A stretch of 64,000 nt of DNA. It comes from Candidatus Methanomassiliicoccus intestinalis Issoire-Mx1 (GTDB taxonomy: Archaea; Thermoplasmatota; Thermoplasmata; Methanomassiliicoccales; Methanomassiliicoccaceae). The position numbers and the translations under genes were made by a program. The notes under the pieces were generated by a model. That model was not told the DNA's origin, did no database searches, and worked only from the letters and a program-made list of their open reading frames with translations. The stretch lies in the NCBI RefSeq assembly GCF_000404225.1, contig NC_021353.1:1116001-1180000 (forward strand), written 5' to 3'. Below are positions 1-8,211 of the stretch, in pieces (within the stretch, counting starts at the first letter, position 1; every line of letters starts with the position of its first letter).

Positions 1-920
1 ATCTCACCATTTATGGAGTAAATCATCATACCCGGCTTCAGACCGGCATCGCCGGAAGGCAGTCCTTTTTCAGTCGTTGTCAGTATGACACCTGAAATGA
101 CCTCTTTTTCAAAAATTTCCCCGTTATAATAATACTTCACCGTAACAGGAGTATTGGGATCAGGTGCATTGACATCAGGATAGCCGTTTATCGGGACATC
201 CTCTCCATTTATAGAGATAATTTGTGCACCTACGGGAATTCCAGCTATATCACCAGGGCTGTCTTCATAGATTGTAGCAGCCATGGGAGCATCATATGCA
301 GGAGCTACAGAGCCCAGCGCCACAGACGAGAACAGCACGGCAAAGATCAAAGCTGCTATGATGTTGGTTCCAGGACCTACAGCATAGACGGCGGTGCGCT
401 TTCTTCTCGTAGTTTTTTCAAGGGCCTCTTCATCAGGCTCGGTGAAGGCTCCCATGGGTATTACCATCCAGACAATACCCAGTGATTTTACACCCATGCC
501 ATGAACCCTGGTAAGGATACCGTGGGCAAACTCGTGGATGACCACAGCCACTACCAGACCCAGGATTCCATACCACAAGGGGATTACAGGATTGATTCCC
601 GGAATTCCCAGAATCATGTCTACACCGGGAGCACTCTCTGCAGGAATGCTGGAGACAAGAGTTGCCTCCCACAGCAGCAGGGCAGTCATCCCAAACATGA
701 TTACAGCTACGATGCCTTTAGACACGAGAGAATAGGCATTCCAAAATCTGTGGGGGCGGGACAACTTATCAATAAGATCTCTTCCGCGACTGGTCCTCCA
801 CATAACAAACGGACCCCATGCAGACATGTGATGCTTTGCAAGAATCCCTTTTTTGTCGAGAATATAAACCGCAGCCCAGAATGCGATTACTAATATGATC
901 GCTATCAGGTATCCGTTCAT
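1..920 (-). CDS. Site-2 protease (M50) with PDZ domain, 3' end outside window
   Basis: Membrane zinc metalloprotease that would cleave substrates inside the bilayer. My own translation from the ATG at 920 gives an N-terminal membrane segment, then a hydrophobic segment carrying HEFAH (the HExxH zinc motif) near residue 140. More membrane segments follow, then a PDZ-like domain containing SPGDIAGIPVGAQIISINGE. A second PDZ-like stretch (GLKPGMMIYSINGE) starts at the window edge, so the C-terminus, including the second metal-ligand motif expected in this family, is not visible. It faces the cutA homologue across about 75 bp. Family assignment is secure; substrate is unknown. Confidence 0.9.
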   Translation of the reverse strand, partial: MNGYLIAIILVIAFWAAVYILDKKGILAKHHMSAWGPFVMWRTSRGRDLIDKLSRPHRFWNAYSLVSKGIVAVIMFGMTALLLWEATLVSSIPAESAPGVDMILGIPGINPVIPLWYGILGLVVAVVIHEFAHGILTRVHGMGVKSLGIVWMVIPMGAFTEPDEEALEKTTRRKRTAVYAVGPGTNIIAALIFAVLFSSVALGSVAPAYDAPMAATIYEDSPGDIAGIPVGAQIISINGEDVPINGYPDVNAPDPNTPVTVKYYYNGEIFEKEVISGVILTTTEKGLPSGDAGLKPGMMIYSINGE

Positions 921-996
921 TGTATTCCAATCGCATCAAGCAACAAGCATTATTTATGTCTACGCCGACATTCTCCAAAACAGGGATGAAACGAGC

Positions 997-1314
997 ATGA
1001 ATTTTTCTTCTGCATTGGTTACCTTTCCTGACAAGGAATGGGCAAAGAGCATAGCCGAAGAGATCATAAAAAAGAAGCTGGCGGCATGTGCAGATCTGTT
1101 TTCAATAGAGTCAATATACCGCTGGAAGGGAAACATCAATAATGAAAATGAAGTAGGAGCAGTTTTTAAGATAAGATCAGAAGATTTTGAGGAGTTTTCA
1201 GAGTGTGTGCGCAGCCTACATCCCTATGAAGTTCCCTGCATTGTGAGTTATGAGATAAGCAACGGCACAGACGACTACCTGGACTGGATCAGAGAATCAA
1301 CGATTCGGGACTGA
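997..1314 (+). CDS. cutA: CutA1-like divalent cation tolerance protein
   Basis: Small cytosolic trimeric protein of the CutA family, linked to divalent-metal tolerance. The 105-residue product starts MNFSSALVTFPDKEWAKSIA, has the typical KKLAACADLF and IYRWKG segments, and ends with HPYEVPCIVSYEISNG followed by the usual YLDWI tail. The reading frame stays open upstream to 895, but that part overlaps the promoter side of the protease gene and has no family similarity, so I start at the ATG at 997. Its last 26 bp overlap the end of the convergent mptE-like gene. Actual function in archaea is uncertain. Confidence 0.9.
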   Translation: MNFSSALVTFPDKEWAKSIAEEIIKKKLAACADLFSIESIYRWKGNINNENEVGAVFKIRSEDFEEFSECVRSLHPYEVPCIVSYEISNGTDDYLDWIRESTIRD

Positions 1315-1930
1315 CCATTTCGATTATTTTCTTAGCCCAGAGGAGCTTTTTTCTCTTAATCTCAGGATCTCTGCCTGCTTTGACATACGGTTTTGAAAAA
1401 TCGAATCCCCTGAGGTGTATCTTTTCGGCACCCAGACATTTTGCCAAAACCACAGCTCTGTCCCCGTCCGTAAAACCGCCGAAATTGAACAGGCCGTCTG
1501 GAGGCCTGCATTGAACAGTGGGAAGAACCGGACCTTCAAACAACGGCACATACCTCTTCAAAAGGTTCATATTGTCCCCGTGGGCATGAATCACTGCCGC
1601 AGAACCGCCTGCATTCGCTTCAATTTCTTTCTCGATGCAGCCGTCCAAGTCAGTCACGATGATATCCGGCCTGGTCCCCATTCTTGAGACTGAGCCGTCT
1701 GCAGCTATAAGTTTACCTTTGATACCATATTTTTCCAGATCGTCCTCAAGATTATAACCGCATCCGCATACCGTTGCTTCTCCGCTTATCCTCAAACTCT
1801 CGGGAGAAATTATTCTGCGGTTCCTGAGTAATTCAGCAAGAAGCTGCGCTGATTTTTCATCATCATCTCTGGAAAAACCAAAACTGTCCAGAATCTCCAA
1901 ATAAAGAGGCTCCCAGTCAGAGAAGTCCAT
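1289..1930 (-). CDS. mptE: MptE-like 6-hydroxymethyl-7,8-dihydropterin pyrophosphokinase
   Basis: Archaeal pterin pyrophosphokinase of the MptE (DUF115) type, which transfers pyrophosphate from ATP to 6-hydroxymethyldihydropterin in tetrahydromethanopterin or folate-like cofactor synthesis. The 213 residues include GTRPDIIVTDLDG, AVIHAHGDNM and a C-terminal GFTDGDRAVVLAKCLGA segment, the conserved blocks of this family. It starts 6 bp after the stop of the DUF373 gene, so the two are very likely one transcript. The assignment to this enzyme family is firm; the exact cofactor made in this organism is inferred. Confidence 0.88.
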   Translation of the reverse strand: MDFSDWEPLYLEILDSFGFSRDDDEKSAQLLAELLRNRRIISPESLRISGEATVCGCGYNLEDDLEKYGIKGKLIAADGSVSRMGTRPDIIVTDLDGCIEKEIEANAGGSAAVIHAHGDNMNLLKRYVPLFEGPVLPTVQCRPPDGLFNFGGFTDGDRAVVLAKCLGAEKIHLRGFDFSKPYVKAGRDPEIKRKKLLWAKKIIEMVSPESLIL

Positions 1931-1936
1931 GCGGCT

Positions 1937-3058
1937 TCACTCCAGATCACTGTACTCATCATCTTTGTCCATAGCGCGGAAAGAGAAGTTGAGAATGCCG
2001 GCAAATATTGCCAGACCAAATCCAAGCACAAATTCCAGCACCACTAAAAGATCCTCATAACTTGCATACCCAAACAGACTGTTGGCTGAATCAAGAGCTC
2101 CCTGCACGATGAATCCTATTGCAAAGACTGTGATTGATTCCACTATCGCCCCGTATGTTATCTTTCTCTCCAGGGCATAGTTGTTCACAAATCTTCCAAT
2201 GAGAAGTACAACGTACGAGAATATTGCCAGCCACAAGAATCCGCCCACAAATGCCAGGGCGTGCCTGCCTATGTTCTTATCCACAATAGCTGCGGCAGAA
2301 TCCCAGCCGTAGAATATTGCAGTTACCAGCAGGATTATTGAAAGAACGGCAAACGGAATTAACTGGCTTCCTGAACGGACGGCCTTTTTCACTCCGCGCA
2401 GATACAATTTCAGATGCTCATCTAGTTTATATGCAAACGATACCAGATAGGCACCCACCACCAGCCAGATCATTGATATCCCGATGGTGCTGTATGAAAT
2501 GTTTGAACCGTTCATTATGCCCATGAGCGGGTCCATGATTGAGAACAGACCAAAGATAAGCAGCGCAAGACCGATCGGGGCCAGAATCCTTTTGCGCATC
2601 TTGTCATCCTGGATCATTTTCACAATGATGTAAAAGATGCCTTCCATGGTTGGAGCCTGTTTGACATACACCTTTTTTACTGAATCGACTTTAATTCTTG
2701 ACGAAATAATCGGATAGATGTACTCGTCCTCTGCTCCGTCAGATACCAGTATGACGCGGTCTGCTGAAGTTATATTTATAACGGTTTCCAGCTGAGTTGT
2801 AAGGGCCAAATCACTCTCGTACCCTACATGAATATCGCCGCATAGAGTCGCTATCTCAACATCGACACCCTTTTTCAGCATCTCATCATACATGCTGATT
2901 GCTGCAAAAATCGTGTTGATGTCCGAGTCCTCTGGATCCTTGAGAGCCAGCCCGTTCGCGGCAATCATATTTTCTTCTCTGCCGATAAAAGGACTGTTCA
3001 AACCAGCCTTTCTACCAAAATCATCATCTCGATCCACGCAGAGAACAAGTGTTTTCAT
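1937..3058 (-). CDS. DUF373 family multi-pass membrane protein
   Basis: Archaeal DUF373 protein of 373 residues. The N-terminal half is soluble and starts MKTLVLCVDRDDDFGRKAG, a block typical of the family, with acidic residues suggestive of a nucleotide or metal site. The C-terminal half has about six hydrophobic segments, from the ILAPIGLALLIFGLF segment to FVLGFGLAIFAGIL, ending in an acidic tail. A GGTGA ribosome site lies almost directly before the ATG. It shares a transcript with the mptE-like gene. The biochemical role of DUF373 is not established. Confidence 0.88.
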   Translation of the reverse strand: MKTLVLCVDRDDDFGRKAGLNSPFIGREENMIAANGLALKDPEDSDINTIFAAISMYDEMLKKGVDVEIATLCGDIHVGYESDLALTTQLETVINITSADRVILVSDGAEDEYIYPIISSRIKVDSVKKVYVKQAPTMEGIFYIIVKMIQDDKMRKRILAPIGLALLIFGLFSIMDPLMGIMNGSNISYSTIGISMIWLVVGAYLVSFAYKLDEHLKLYLRGVKKAVRSGSQLIPFAVLSIILLVTAIFYGWDSAAAIVDKNIGRHALAFVGGFLWLAIFSYVVLLIGRFVNNYALERKITYGAIVESITVFAIGFIVQGALDSANSLFGYASYEDLLVVLEFVLGFGLAIFAGILNFSFRAMDKDDEYSDLE

Positions 3059-3312
3059 TCACCCCCCATATCGAAACCTAAGATATTTAAGCTTCGACCT
3101 GGGATGAGCAAAATAAAGAATTTTAAAAATAGAGATTTCTTTAAAAAAAGATTATAATTTAAATATATCATTATCAACTCAATAATAACACTGGCATATT
3201 GAATTATGATAGACTGATAGGCATCAAGATATATATTAGATGTAATATCCCCTCTAGGCAGTCGCTGAGGAACCTTCATTAATCATCAGCATAGAGCTGC
3301 AGAGGAAATTCG

Positions 3313-3948
3313 ATGAAAATTATTTGGCACGGACACTCTTGTTTCGAAATTCGAGACGGCATAACTGTGGTTACTGATCCCCATGACGGTAAATCTATTG
3401 GGATAAAACCTCCAGTTGTGAAAGCAGATGTTGTGCTGGTTTCGCATGATCACTTTGATCACAACTGCGTAAGAATTGTCAAAGGCGATCCCAAGGTTGT
3501 TACAAGCTGCGGAGAAACTGCCGCCTGCGGTTTGAATGTCAGGGGCATACCGACATTTCACGATAATGAAGAAGGTTCCAAGCGCGGTAAAAATACAATT
3601 TTTTGTTTTGAGATGGATGGCATAAGATTCTGCCACTGCGGCGATCTTGGACATCTGCTTACAGAAAAGCAGGCTGAGGCCATCGGACCCGTTGATATTT
3701 TATTCATTCCTGTCGGCGGAGTCTTTACAATAGACAGCCAGGATGCAAAGAGAGTGATTGAGCTGCTTAAACCGTCTGTGGCCATTCCCATGCATTATCA
3801 TGTCGGAGGCCTCTCAATCTCTGTAGCCGGCATTGATCCATTCTTAGATGGTCTCCCGGAAGAAGATATACTGGGAGTCGGTAATGAGATTGATTTCAAT
3901 AAAGAAGACATGTCTCCAAAAACTGAATACTGGGTCTTTTCACCTTAA
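3313..3948 (+). CDS. UPF0173-type metallo-beta-lactamase-fold hydrolase
   Basis: Metal-dependent hydrolase of the UlaG-like/UPF0173 branch of the metallo-beta-lactamase fold. The 211-residue protein opens with WHGHSCFEI and carries SHDHFDHN, the H-x-H-x-D-H metal motif, near residue 45. Further ligand candidates are the HCGDLGH segment near residue 100 and AIPMHYHVGG near residue 160. A GAGG ribosome site precedes the ATG. It stands alone, divergent from the DUF373 operon across an AT-rich promoter region. Substrate is unknown for most members of this family. Confidence 0.9.
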   Translation: MKIIWHGHSCFEIRDGITVVTDPHDGKSIGIKPPVVKADVVLVSHDHFDHNCVRIVKGDPKVVTSCGETAACGLNVRGIPTFHDNEEGSKRGKNTIFCFEMDGIRFCHCGDLGHLLTEKQAEAIGPVDILFIPVGGVFTIDSQDAKRVIELLKPSVAIPMHYHVGGLSISVAGIDPFLDGLPEEDILGVGNEIDFNKEDMSPKTEYWVFSP

Positions 3949-3985
3949 GTGAAAGCCCTTTTAAAAAATAAACTTAAAAAAAAGA

Positions 3986-4642
3986 TTACAGATACAGAGC
4001 GTCTTCGACTCTGCCCATTTCTATGGGAGTTGTTTTAGATCCTACTGCAGCACCTTTTGTATTAACCAGAATGCCGGCTCCGACTGTACGGGAACCATAG
4101 TTCAAAGTTCCCACCGCCACTGGAACCTTAAACAGAGATTTCAGCATATCTTGTTCCTCTTTTGTAGCCAGAGGGTGGCAGAGCAGGCCTTTGTTAGTAA
4201 CAGCGCAGACGGATCCGACAGTATTGTATCCTGCAACAGAACCTTTGACGACTTCCACGTTGAGTGTGTCGGCAATCGTTTTGATGCTGGCATTGTCCAG
4301 GTCGGGATTCACAAGTGCAGCGTTGTCATTCACAAGAATGTTATTGCCAAATGCGTTCACACGGTCTTTGATCCTTCTGAAACGAAGTTTACCGCGTAAA
4401 GGCCTAAGCTCTGAAAGCGAGGCCATGTCGGATGTCACGGCCCCGTAAGAATTCATAGCCATTAGGGTACCAAGGATGGTGCTAGAAGCCAAACTCGTCC
4501 TTATTACATCTACTTCAAGACATGCCTGGATATCATCCACGAGCGAGTCTTGACAATCTAAAGGAACTAATGAGATCTCTTCATTAGCTACACAGTAGAC
4601 TCCTATGAACGGATTGCCATTGTAGCTGGAGAGTCTCATCAT
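3986..4642 (-). CDS. eif6: Translation initiation factor aIF-6
   Basis: Archaeal homologue of eIF6, which binds the large ribosomal subunit and prevents premature joining with the small subunit. The 218-residue product has the pentein-like internal repeats of the family, for example RTSLASSTILGTLMAMNSYG, LVNDNAALVNPDLD and GAGILVNTKGAAVGSKTTP. Two adjacent ATGs (4642 and 4639) are possible starts; a GGTGA site favours the first. It lies 17 bp after rpl31e and is the last gene of the conserved archaeal translation operon that begins at rps19e. Confidence 0.95.
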   Translation of the reverse strand: MMRLSSYNGNPFIGVYCVANEEISLVPLDCQDSLVDDIQACLEVDVIRTSLASSTILGTLMAMNSYGAVTSDMASLSELRPLRGKLRFRRIKDRVNAFGNNILVNDNAALVNPDLDNASIKTIADTLNVEVVKGSVAGYNTVGSVCAVTNKGLLCHPLATKEEQDMLKSLFKVPVAVGTLNYGSRTVGAGILVNTKGAAVGSKTTPIEMGRVEDALYL

Positions 4643-4659
4643 ATGACGTCACCGCGGGT

Positions 4660-4944
4660 TTAGTTGCTTGCCACGGAGTTGTCTGGAAGAGATACTTCAA
4701 CGAGATCGTCCTCAAATTTCACAGCTTTTACAGTTATGTGAATTGGAGGGTTTGTAATCCCGCGGGCCCATATGGCTTCGTTTAGACCTTTGTCGATCCA
4801 TACATCATCTTCGCTGACCTTCATGTGTCTTGCAACATTGGAACGCAGCTCGCTGATAGCTCTTCTAGCTCTCTGTGTACGAGGTACTGCTCTTGTCTTT
4901 CTGAGTGTTATGTTGATAATTCTCTCATCCATATTATCCACCAT
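4660..4944 (-). CDS. rpl31e: Large-subunit ribosomal protein L31e
   Basis: Ribosomal protein L31e of the 50S subunit. The 94-residue product contains ERIINITLRKTRAVPRTQRA and ends in the IHITVKAVKFEDDLVEVSLP block typical of the family. A GTG at 4953 would overlap the L39e stop, but the AAGGAG ribosome site lies directly against that GTG and exactly 8 nt before the ATG at 4944, so I choose 4944. It is tightly packed behind rpl39e, consistent with one transcript. Confidence 0.95.
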   Translation of the reverse strand: MVDNMDERIINITLRKTRAVPRTQRARRAISELRSNVARHMKVSEDDVWIDKGLNEAIWARGITNPPIHITVKAVKFEDDLVEVSLPDNSVASN

Positions 4945-4949
4945 GTTGC

Positions 4950-5105
4950 TCACTCCTTCAGATCGTTATGTCTCCAGTTTCTCCTCTTAGGATGACGGAG
5001 TACATTTCTGTTAGTCCTAATCATAACCCATGCAGGGACTCTGCGGTTAGTTTTGTCCGCCCTCATTAGGCGGCCTTTCATAGCGGCGGGCTTGTTCCTA
5101 GCCAT
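4950..5105 (-). CDS. rpl39e: Large-subunit ribosomal protein L39e
   Basis: L39e, the tiny basic protein lining the ribosome exit tunnel. The 51-residue product begins MARNKPAAMKGRLMRADKTN and ends with RHPKRRNWRHNDLKE, both diagnostic. Length matches the family. It begins 5 bp after the PDCD5-type gene ends, and its stop precedes the L31e start by 5 bp, so it sits in the middle of the translation operon. Confidence 0.96.
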   Translation of the reverse strand: MARNKPAAMKGRLMRADKTNRRVPAWVMIRTNRNVLRHPKRRNWRHNDLKE

Positions 5106-5110
5106 AAACT

Positions 5111-5452
5111 TTACACCCTTTCAATTTTAATTTCACGCCTCTGAGGCGAAATCTGTCTTAGAATCGCTTTCAGAGTAGCATCGTCTATTTGATTTTGGAT
5201 ACGCCCCATCTGCATGAGGCGGAGCAGCTGTTCTTCAACGGCTGCAGCTACATCTGGATACGCCATTTTCACCTTTGCCAGTCTTTCTCTGGCTTCCGGA
5301 GTTAATATCTGGCGCATAATGGCCTGACGCTCTGCTTCCATCTGTTTCGCACGTTCTTCCATCATGGCCTGCTGCTGCAACTGTGACTCTTGTGACTGCT
5401 GCAATTGCGCCATTTTCCGTCGGCGAAGTTCTTCAAGCTCAGCGTCATGCAT
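5111..5452 (-). CDS. PDCD5-family DNA-binding protein
   Basis: Archaeal member of the PDCD5/TFAR19 family, a small helical nucleic-acid-binding protein regularly encoded next to rps19e in archaea. The N-terminal third is a highly charged glutamine-rich helix (residues about 1-50), followed by the conserved core LTPEARERLAKVKMAYPDVA and a basic tail. A GTG three codons earlier is possible, but a GGAG site 8 nt before the ATG at 5452 supports MHDAELEEL as the start, giving 113 residues. Cellular function in archaea is not settled. Confidence 0.93.
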   Translation of the reverse strand: MHDAELEELRRRKMAQLQQSQESQLQQQAMMEERAKQMEAERQAIMRQILTPEARERLAKVKMAYPDVAAAVEEQLLRLMQMGRIQNQIDDATLKAILRQISPQRREIKIERV

Positions 5453-5474
5453 ATGTTTCACTCCTGAATAAGTA

Positions 5475-5903
5475 TTAGTTATTCATTTCGTCGTAAACTT
5501 CCTTGGCAACGTTGTCAAGGAATGACTGACCCTTTGGAGATATCATTCTGCCGTTTTTCTTGTCTTTTAACAAAAATCCAGCATTTTCAAGTTGGATCAG
5601 GCATCTTCTTGCGATTGCACGGGATCCCTTGATAGCTCTGTTCGGTTTGGAACCGCGGTCAGCAAAGCCACCGTATTCAGCGGCGAGTCTGGACGTTCCC
5701 ATTGGGCCTTTTGTATAAACTTTTCTCATAACGGAAGCTGCACGGATAAACCACCAGTCTTCCTGAACTGGAGCATTTTCAGTATGCCTTCCAGTTTTTA
5801 CGAATTCTGCCCATTCCGGGACTGCGATCGCATCGACCTGCTTTAATTTTTCAGCGGCCTTCATGATAAGCTTCTCCGGCGGGACATCATAGACAGTAAC
5901 CAT
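5475..5903 (-). CDS. rps19e: Small-subunit ribosomal protein S19e
   Basis: Ribosomal protein S19e, part of the archaeal/eukaryal 30S head. The 142-residue product begins MVTVYDVPPEKLIMKAAEKL and contains the winged-helix signature WWFIRAASVMRKVY and GTSRLAAEYGG. A GAGGT ribosome site lies 7 nt before the ATG, and a TATA element at 5976-5987 marks it as the first gene of the operon rps19e-pdcd5-rpl39e-rpl31e-eif6, a gene order conserved across archaea. Confidence 0.96.
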   Translation of the reverse strand: MVTVYDVPPEKLIMKAAEKLKQVDAIAVPEWAEFVKTGRHTENAPVQEDWWFIRAASVMRKVYTKGPMGTSRLAAEYGGFADRGSKPNRAIKGSRAIARRCLIQLENAGFLLKDKKNGRMISPKGQSFLDNVAKEVYDEMNN

Positions 5904-5951
5904 TTGAATCTACCTCTAATGGCATTTGTTCTCTATTATTGAATATAGATA

Positions 5952-6179
5952 ATGCTACCTCCCACCAATATTACACTTATATTTAAGCCTATATGTTACT
6001 TTGGCGCTGGAAAAGCAGTCTGGGACAATAATATAGAAATTGCCATTTCCCTGATAGCCAGATACGAATAGAACTATGTTGAGTTTCTATCAGATTCCGA
6101 CCGTAACAGGTATGCATTTAAAGCAATTAACGAAAGAGAGCATGAAGTGTTTACAAAGCTTTCGCAGGAATTTTTCTAA
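5952..6179 (+). pseudogene. Decayed or TAG-containing small ORF
   Basis: One frame reads from an ATG at 5952 to TAA at 6177-6179 with a single in-frame TAG at 6069-6071. After the TAG it reads NYVEFLSDSDRNRYAFKAIN then EREHEVFTKLSQEFF, which looks like real, charged, helical protein. The same frame continues past the TAA for about 30 codons. I do not recognise a family. The beginning overlaps the S19e promoter, so it is most likely a remnant of a once longer gene; reading TAG as pyrrolysine is possible in this lineage but unproven here. It occupies most of the gap between rps19e and the next gene. Confidence 0.3.
5976..5987 (-). promoter_or_regulatory. TATA element of the S19e operon
   Basis: Read on the minus strand this is CTTAAATATAAG, a good archaeal TATA box about 70 nt upstream of the S19e ATG and the only obvious promoter for the five-gene operon. 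Confidence 0.6.
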
Positions 6180-6356
6180 ATTGAGAAAGCTCATCTCCTG
6201 ATCAATCAACTAATGATGAATAAGACTTTGACAGTTTTGACGGGAGGCCATCGAAGAAATTACCGAATCCGCTGATGAGAGCATCGTACTCAAACAGACG
6301 AAAAACTAATGCTGGAAAAGCTCAAGCGGTCGCATCTTTACTATTCAGAATTTTAC

Positions 6357-6626
6357 TCATCGCGAACCACTTCGGATTGAATCTTCCTTATCATCTGTCG
6401 ATTTCTCTTCTTTATTTTTCTTGTCTTCGAACATTGCATATTCTTTATCGATTGCTTTGACATAGTCGAGCTTGTCAACGTAGTCTCTGATTGCTCTCAC
6501 TATGAATTCAGACCTGTTACTGTAATCGTCATTTGTTACGTAATAGTCAACCCTTTTCAGCAATGCACCTGGAATTAACAGTTTAAAAGGCGTCTTAGGA
6601 CTCTTAGAAGACATGATATCATGCAT
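6357..6626 (-). CDS. Ribbon-helix-helix DNA-binding protein
   Basis: Probable small transcription factor of the ribbon-helix-helix (CopG/Arc-like) type. A short beta-strand segment (PFKLLIPGALLKRVDYYV) is followed by NRSEFIVRAIRDYVDKLDYV, the typical two-helix pattern with Ser-Glu-Phe at the helix start. The last 30 residues are a charged, disordered-looking tail. The start is either the first codon or the in-frame ATG at 6614; no strong ribosome site distinguishes them. It sits alone in a gene-poor stretch with decayed neighbours, so its target is probably itself or a lost partner gene. Confidence 0.7.
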   Translation of the reverse strand: MHDIMSSKSPKTPFKLLIPGALLKRVDYYVTNDDYSNRSEFIVRAIRDYVDKLDYVKAIDKEYAMFEDKKNKEEKSTDDKEDSIRSGSR

Positions 6627-6700
6627 CTAATATATCAAAATATAAACTTAGCACAGTTCTATGTTACCTATTTAGTAAATTACAATAATACTAAACTCAG

Positions 6701-6868
6701 ATGCTTGACGAGATTTGAGAATTAATAATAGAATCAGAAGACGGCAATGGATTCTCATTGGAAGTTGATGATGAATTATTTAAGAAGATACAAATGGCAT
6801 CAAAGAAAGAAGGCATACCTATTGAACAGCTCCTCATCAAGATCATGGAAAATGAAATGAGTGAATAA
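6701..6868 (+). pseudogene. Small ORF interrupted by TGA, possible RHH-like protein
   Basis: A 55-codon frame beginning at the ATG at 6701 is interrupted only by TGA at 6716-6718. The remainder reads SLEVDDELFKKIQMASKKEG and then IPIEQLLIKIMENEMSE, which looks like the strand-helix-helix layout of small DNA-binding proteins. A TTG at 6758 could restart translation and give 36 residues. TGA is not known to be read through in this lineage, so decay is the simplest view. Confidence 0.35.
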
Positions 6869-7035
6869 TCATCCAGGCGAGGAAGGTAAAGGGTTTGGGT
6901 GGTATGTTATACACTGAAATAGCAACAACAGCCTTCCTCTAGCCATTATAGTCAATTTTTGATTAATACTTTTAGATAATCTGATGGATTAGATGCCAAA
7001 ACGCAATCAGAAAAATGCCCGAAAAGGGGAGAAGT

Positions 7036-7257
7036 CAACCTCATGGAGGTAGCTGACCCCATTCTCCATAGGGTTGAGTCCTCTGGGAGGAGGTGAAAGT
7101 GCTGATTTCAGCCAAAGTAACTCGTTTCTCTCGTGGATTCAGAGTTAAAATAACTATCGGCAAATTGTCGATAGTTATTGACTGGATGTAATTATCCAGT
7201 CAAAGTGTGGTTCACTTTACGAACCCCGTCCTCTTAAGAGGACGGTCACCTCCATCC
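7036..7257 (+). ncRNA. Structured RNA candidate, copy A
   Basis: About 220 nt with dense, nested pairing. Helix P1 pairs 7036-7048 with 7064-7076 and carries GGTAGCTGACC at its tip. A conserved strand CCTCTGGGAGGAGGTGAAA (7080-7098) contributes GGAGGTGA (7089-7096) to a long-range helix with TCACCTCC (7246-7253). That helix encloses hairpins at 7149-7179 (11 bp), 7180-7201 (8 bp), 7202-7218 (6 bp) and 7226-7245 (8 bp, TTAA loop). The same architecture with different bases occurs at 57310-57523. T-G pairs in both copies only work as wobbles on the plus strand, which sets the orientation. I do not recognise it as RNase P, SRP or any riboswitch. No long ORF overlaps it. Confidence 0.75.
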
Positions 7258-7422
7258 TAGTTCTCTTATCGATTTTATGCTTATACTTTTTTGCCTTTGA
7301 TCAATATCTTCCATTTTAGAAATGCATTTCATCAGAATCAAATTCTTGAAGAATTGCATATTTCTGTTTTTCAAATGATTGAATGATGCATTAAACAAAA
7401 TATCATTATTTTCTGACATCAT
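7246..7422 (-). CDS. Possible 58-residue hypothetical protein
   Basis: An ATG-started frame reads MMSENNDILFNASFNHLKNR and ends SIKSIRELGWR before TGA. No ribosome site is visible and no family is recognised. Its stop overlaps the 3' strand of the structured RNA copy A, which argues that one of the two is not expressed or that this is a remnant. The stretch from 7258 to 7657 otherwise shows no gene, only AT-rich sequence. Confidence 0.22.
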   Translation of the reverse strand: MMSENNDILFNASFNHLKNRNMQFFKNLILMKCISKMEDIDQRQKSISIKSIRELGWR

Positions 7423-7669
7423 CTTGAGAAAAATATCATTTGACTAACCAATTGAAAAATATAGCTGTTTTGAGAGATAGGCCCGGATTAAATTGTCAAT
7501 GAGTGTATCTAAAATTCACAGAATGCTCTCACTAAACTGGCAAGAGGGACAGTGACTCATTGCACAAGTCCCTAAGATGATTTTGATAGAGGAGCTATAT
7601 TAATGCTGCGTCATATATCACTTGGTTTTCAAGTAGATTTGAAATACATCTATACCAATGCTTTTTCGT

Positions 7670-8209
7670 ATGCGTTATCTCGTTGCCATTACTGGAGCTT
7701 CTGGAATCTGCTATGGGCTGAAACTTTTAGAGGCTTTGCAGGGAGAGAAGGAAATCATAGTCTCCGAAACAGGAAAAGCAGTAATGAAACATGAAACTGG
7801 CATCGGCTATGAGAAACTCTCAGAGTATGGGAACCTTTACAGCGATGACGATCTTTTTGCACCTTCCGCATCCGGTACACATAAAATCGATGCTATGATC
7901 ATCTGCCCCTGCTCCCAGTCGACTCTGGCAAAGATTTCCAACGGGATAGCCGATTCTTTAATCACGAGGTCTGCGTCAGTAGCTCTCAAGGAAGGAAGAA
8001 AACTTATCCTGGTTACCAGAGAAACGCCTTTAAGCGTGATCATGCTGGAAAATGAGCTGAAACTTGCTAAGTCTGGTGCTACAATCCTGCCGGCCTCGCC
8101 AGGGTTCTATAAAAATCAGCATACCTTAGAAGAACTGATTGATTTTATAGTCGGAAAAATACTGGATCAGCTCGGGCAGAACCACGAGCTGTTTGAAAGA
8201 TGGGAATGA
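7670..8209 (+). CDS. ubiX: UbiX/Pad1-type flavin prenyltransferase
   Basis: Flavin prenyltransferase that makes prenylated FMN, the cofactor of UbiD-type decarboxylases. The 179 residues have the flavoprotein opening YLVAITGASGICYG, the middle block IICPCSQSTLAKISNGIADS, and RKLILVTRETPLSVIMLEN near residue 120, all diagnostic. The ATG at 7670 fits the family start better than the in-frame ATG at 7658. No ribosome site is obvious, so the message may be leaderless. No ubiD partner is in the window; its tail nearly touches the convergent leuS gene. Confidence 0.92.
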   Translation: MRYLVAITGASGICYGLKLLEALQGEKEIIVSETGKAVMKHETGIGYEKLSEYGNLYSDDDLFAPSASGTHKIDAMIICPCSQSTLAKISNGIADSLITRSASVALKEGRKLILVTRETPLSVIMLENELKLAKSGATILPASPGFYKNQHTLEELIDFIVGKILDQLGQNHELFERWE

Positions 8210-8211
8210 GT

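Noticed and set aside
3055..3279. 74-codon minus-strand ORF
   Set aside because: Lies in the AT-rich divergent promoter region, has low-complexity Ile/Leu content and no ribosome site.
7036..7257. RNase P RNA or SRP RNA
   Set aside because: The conserved core sequences of those RNAs are missing and two diverged copies exist in this window.
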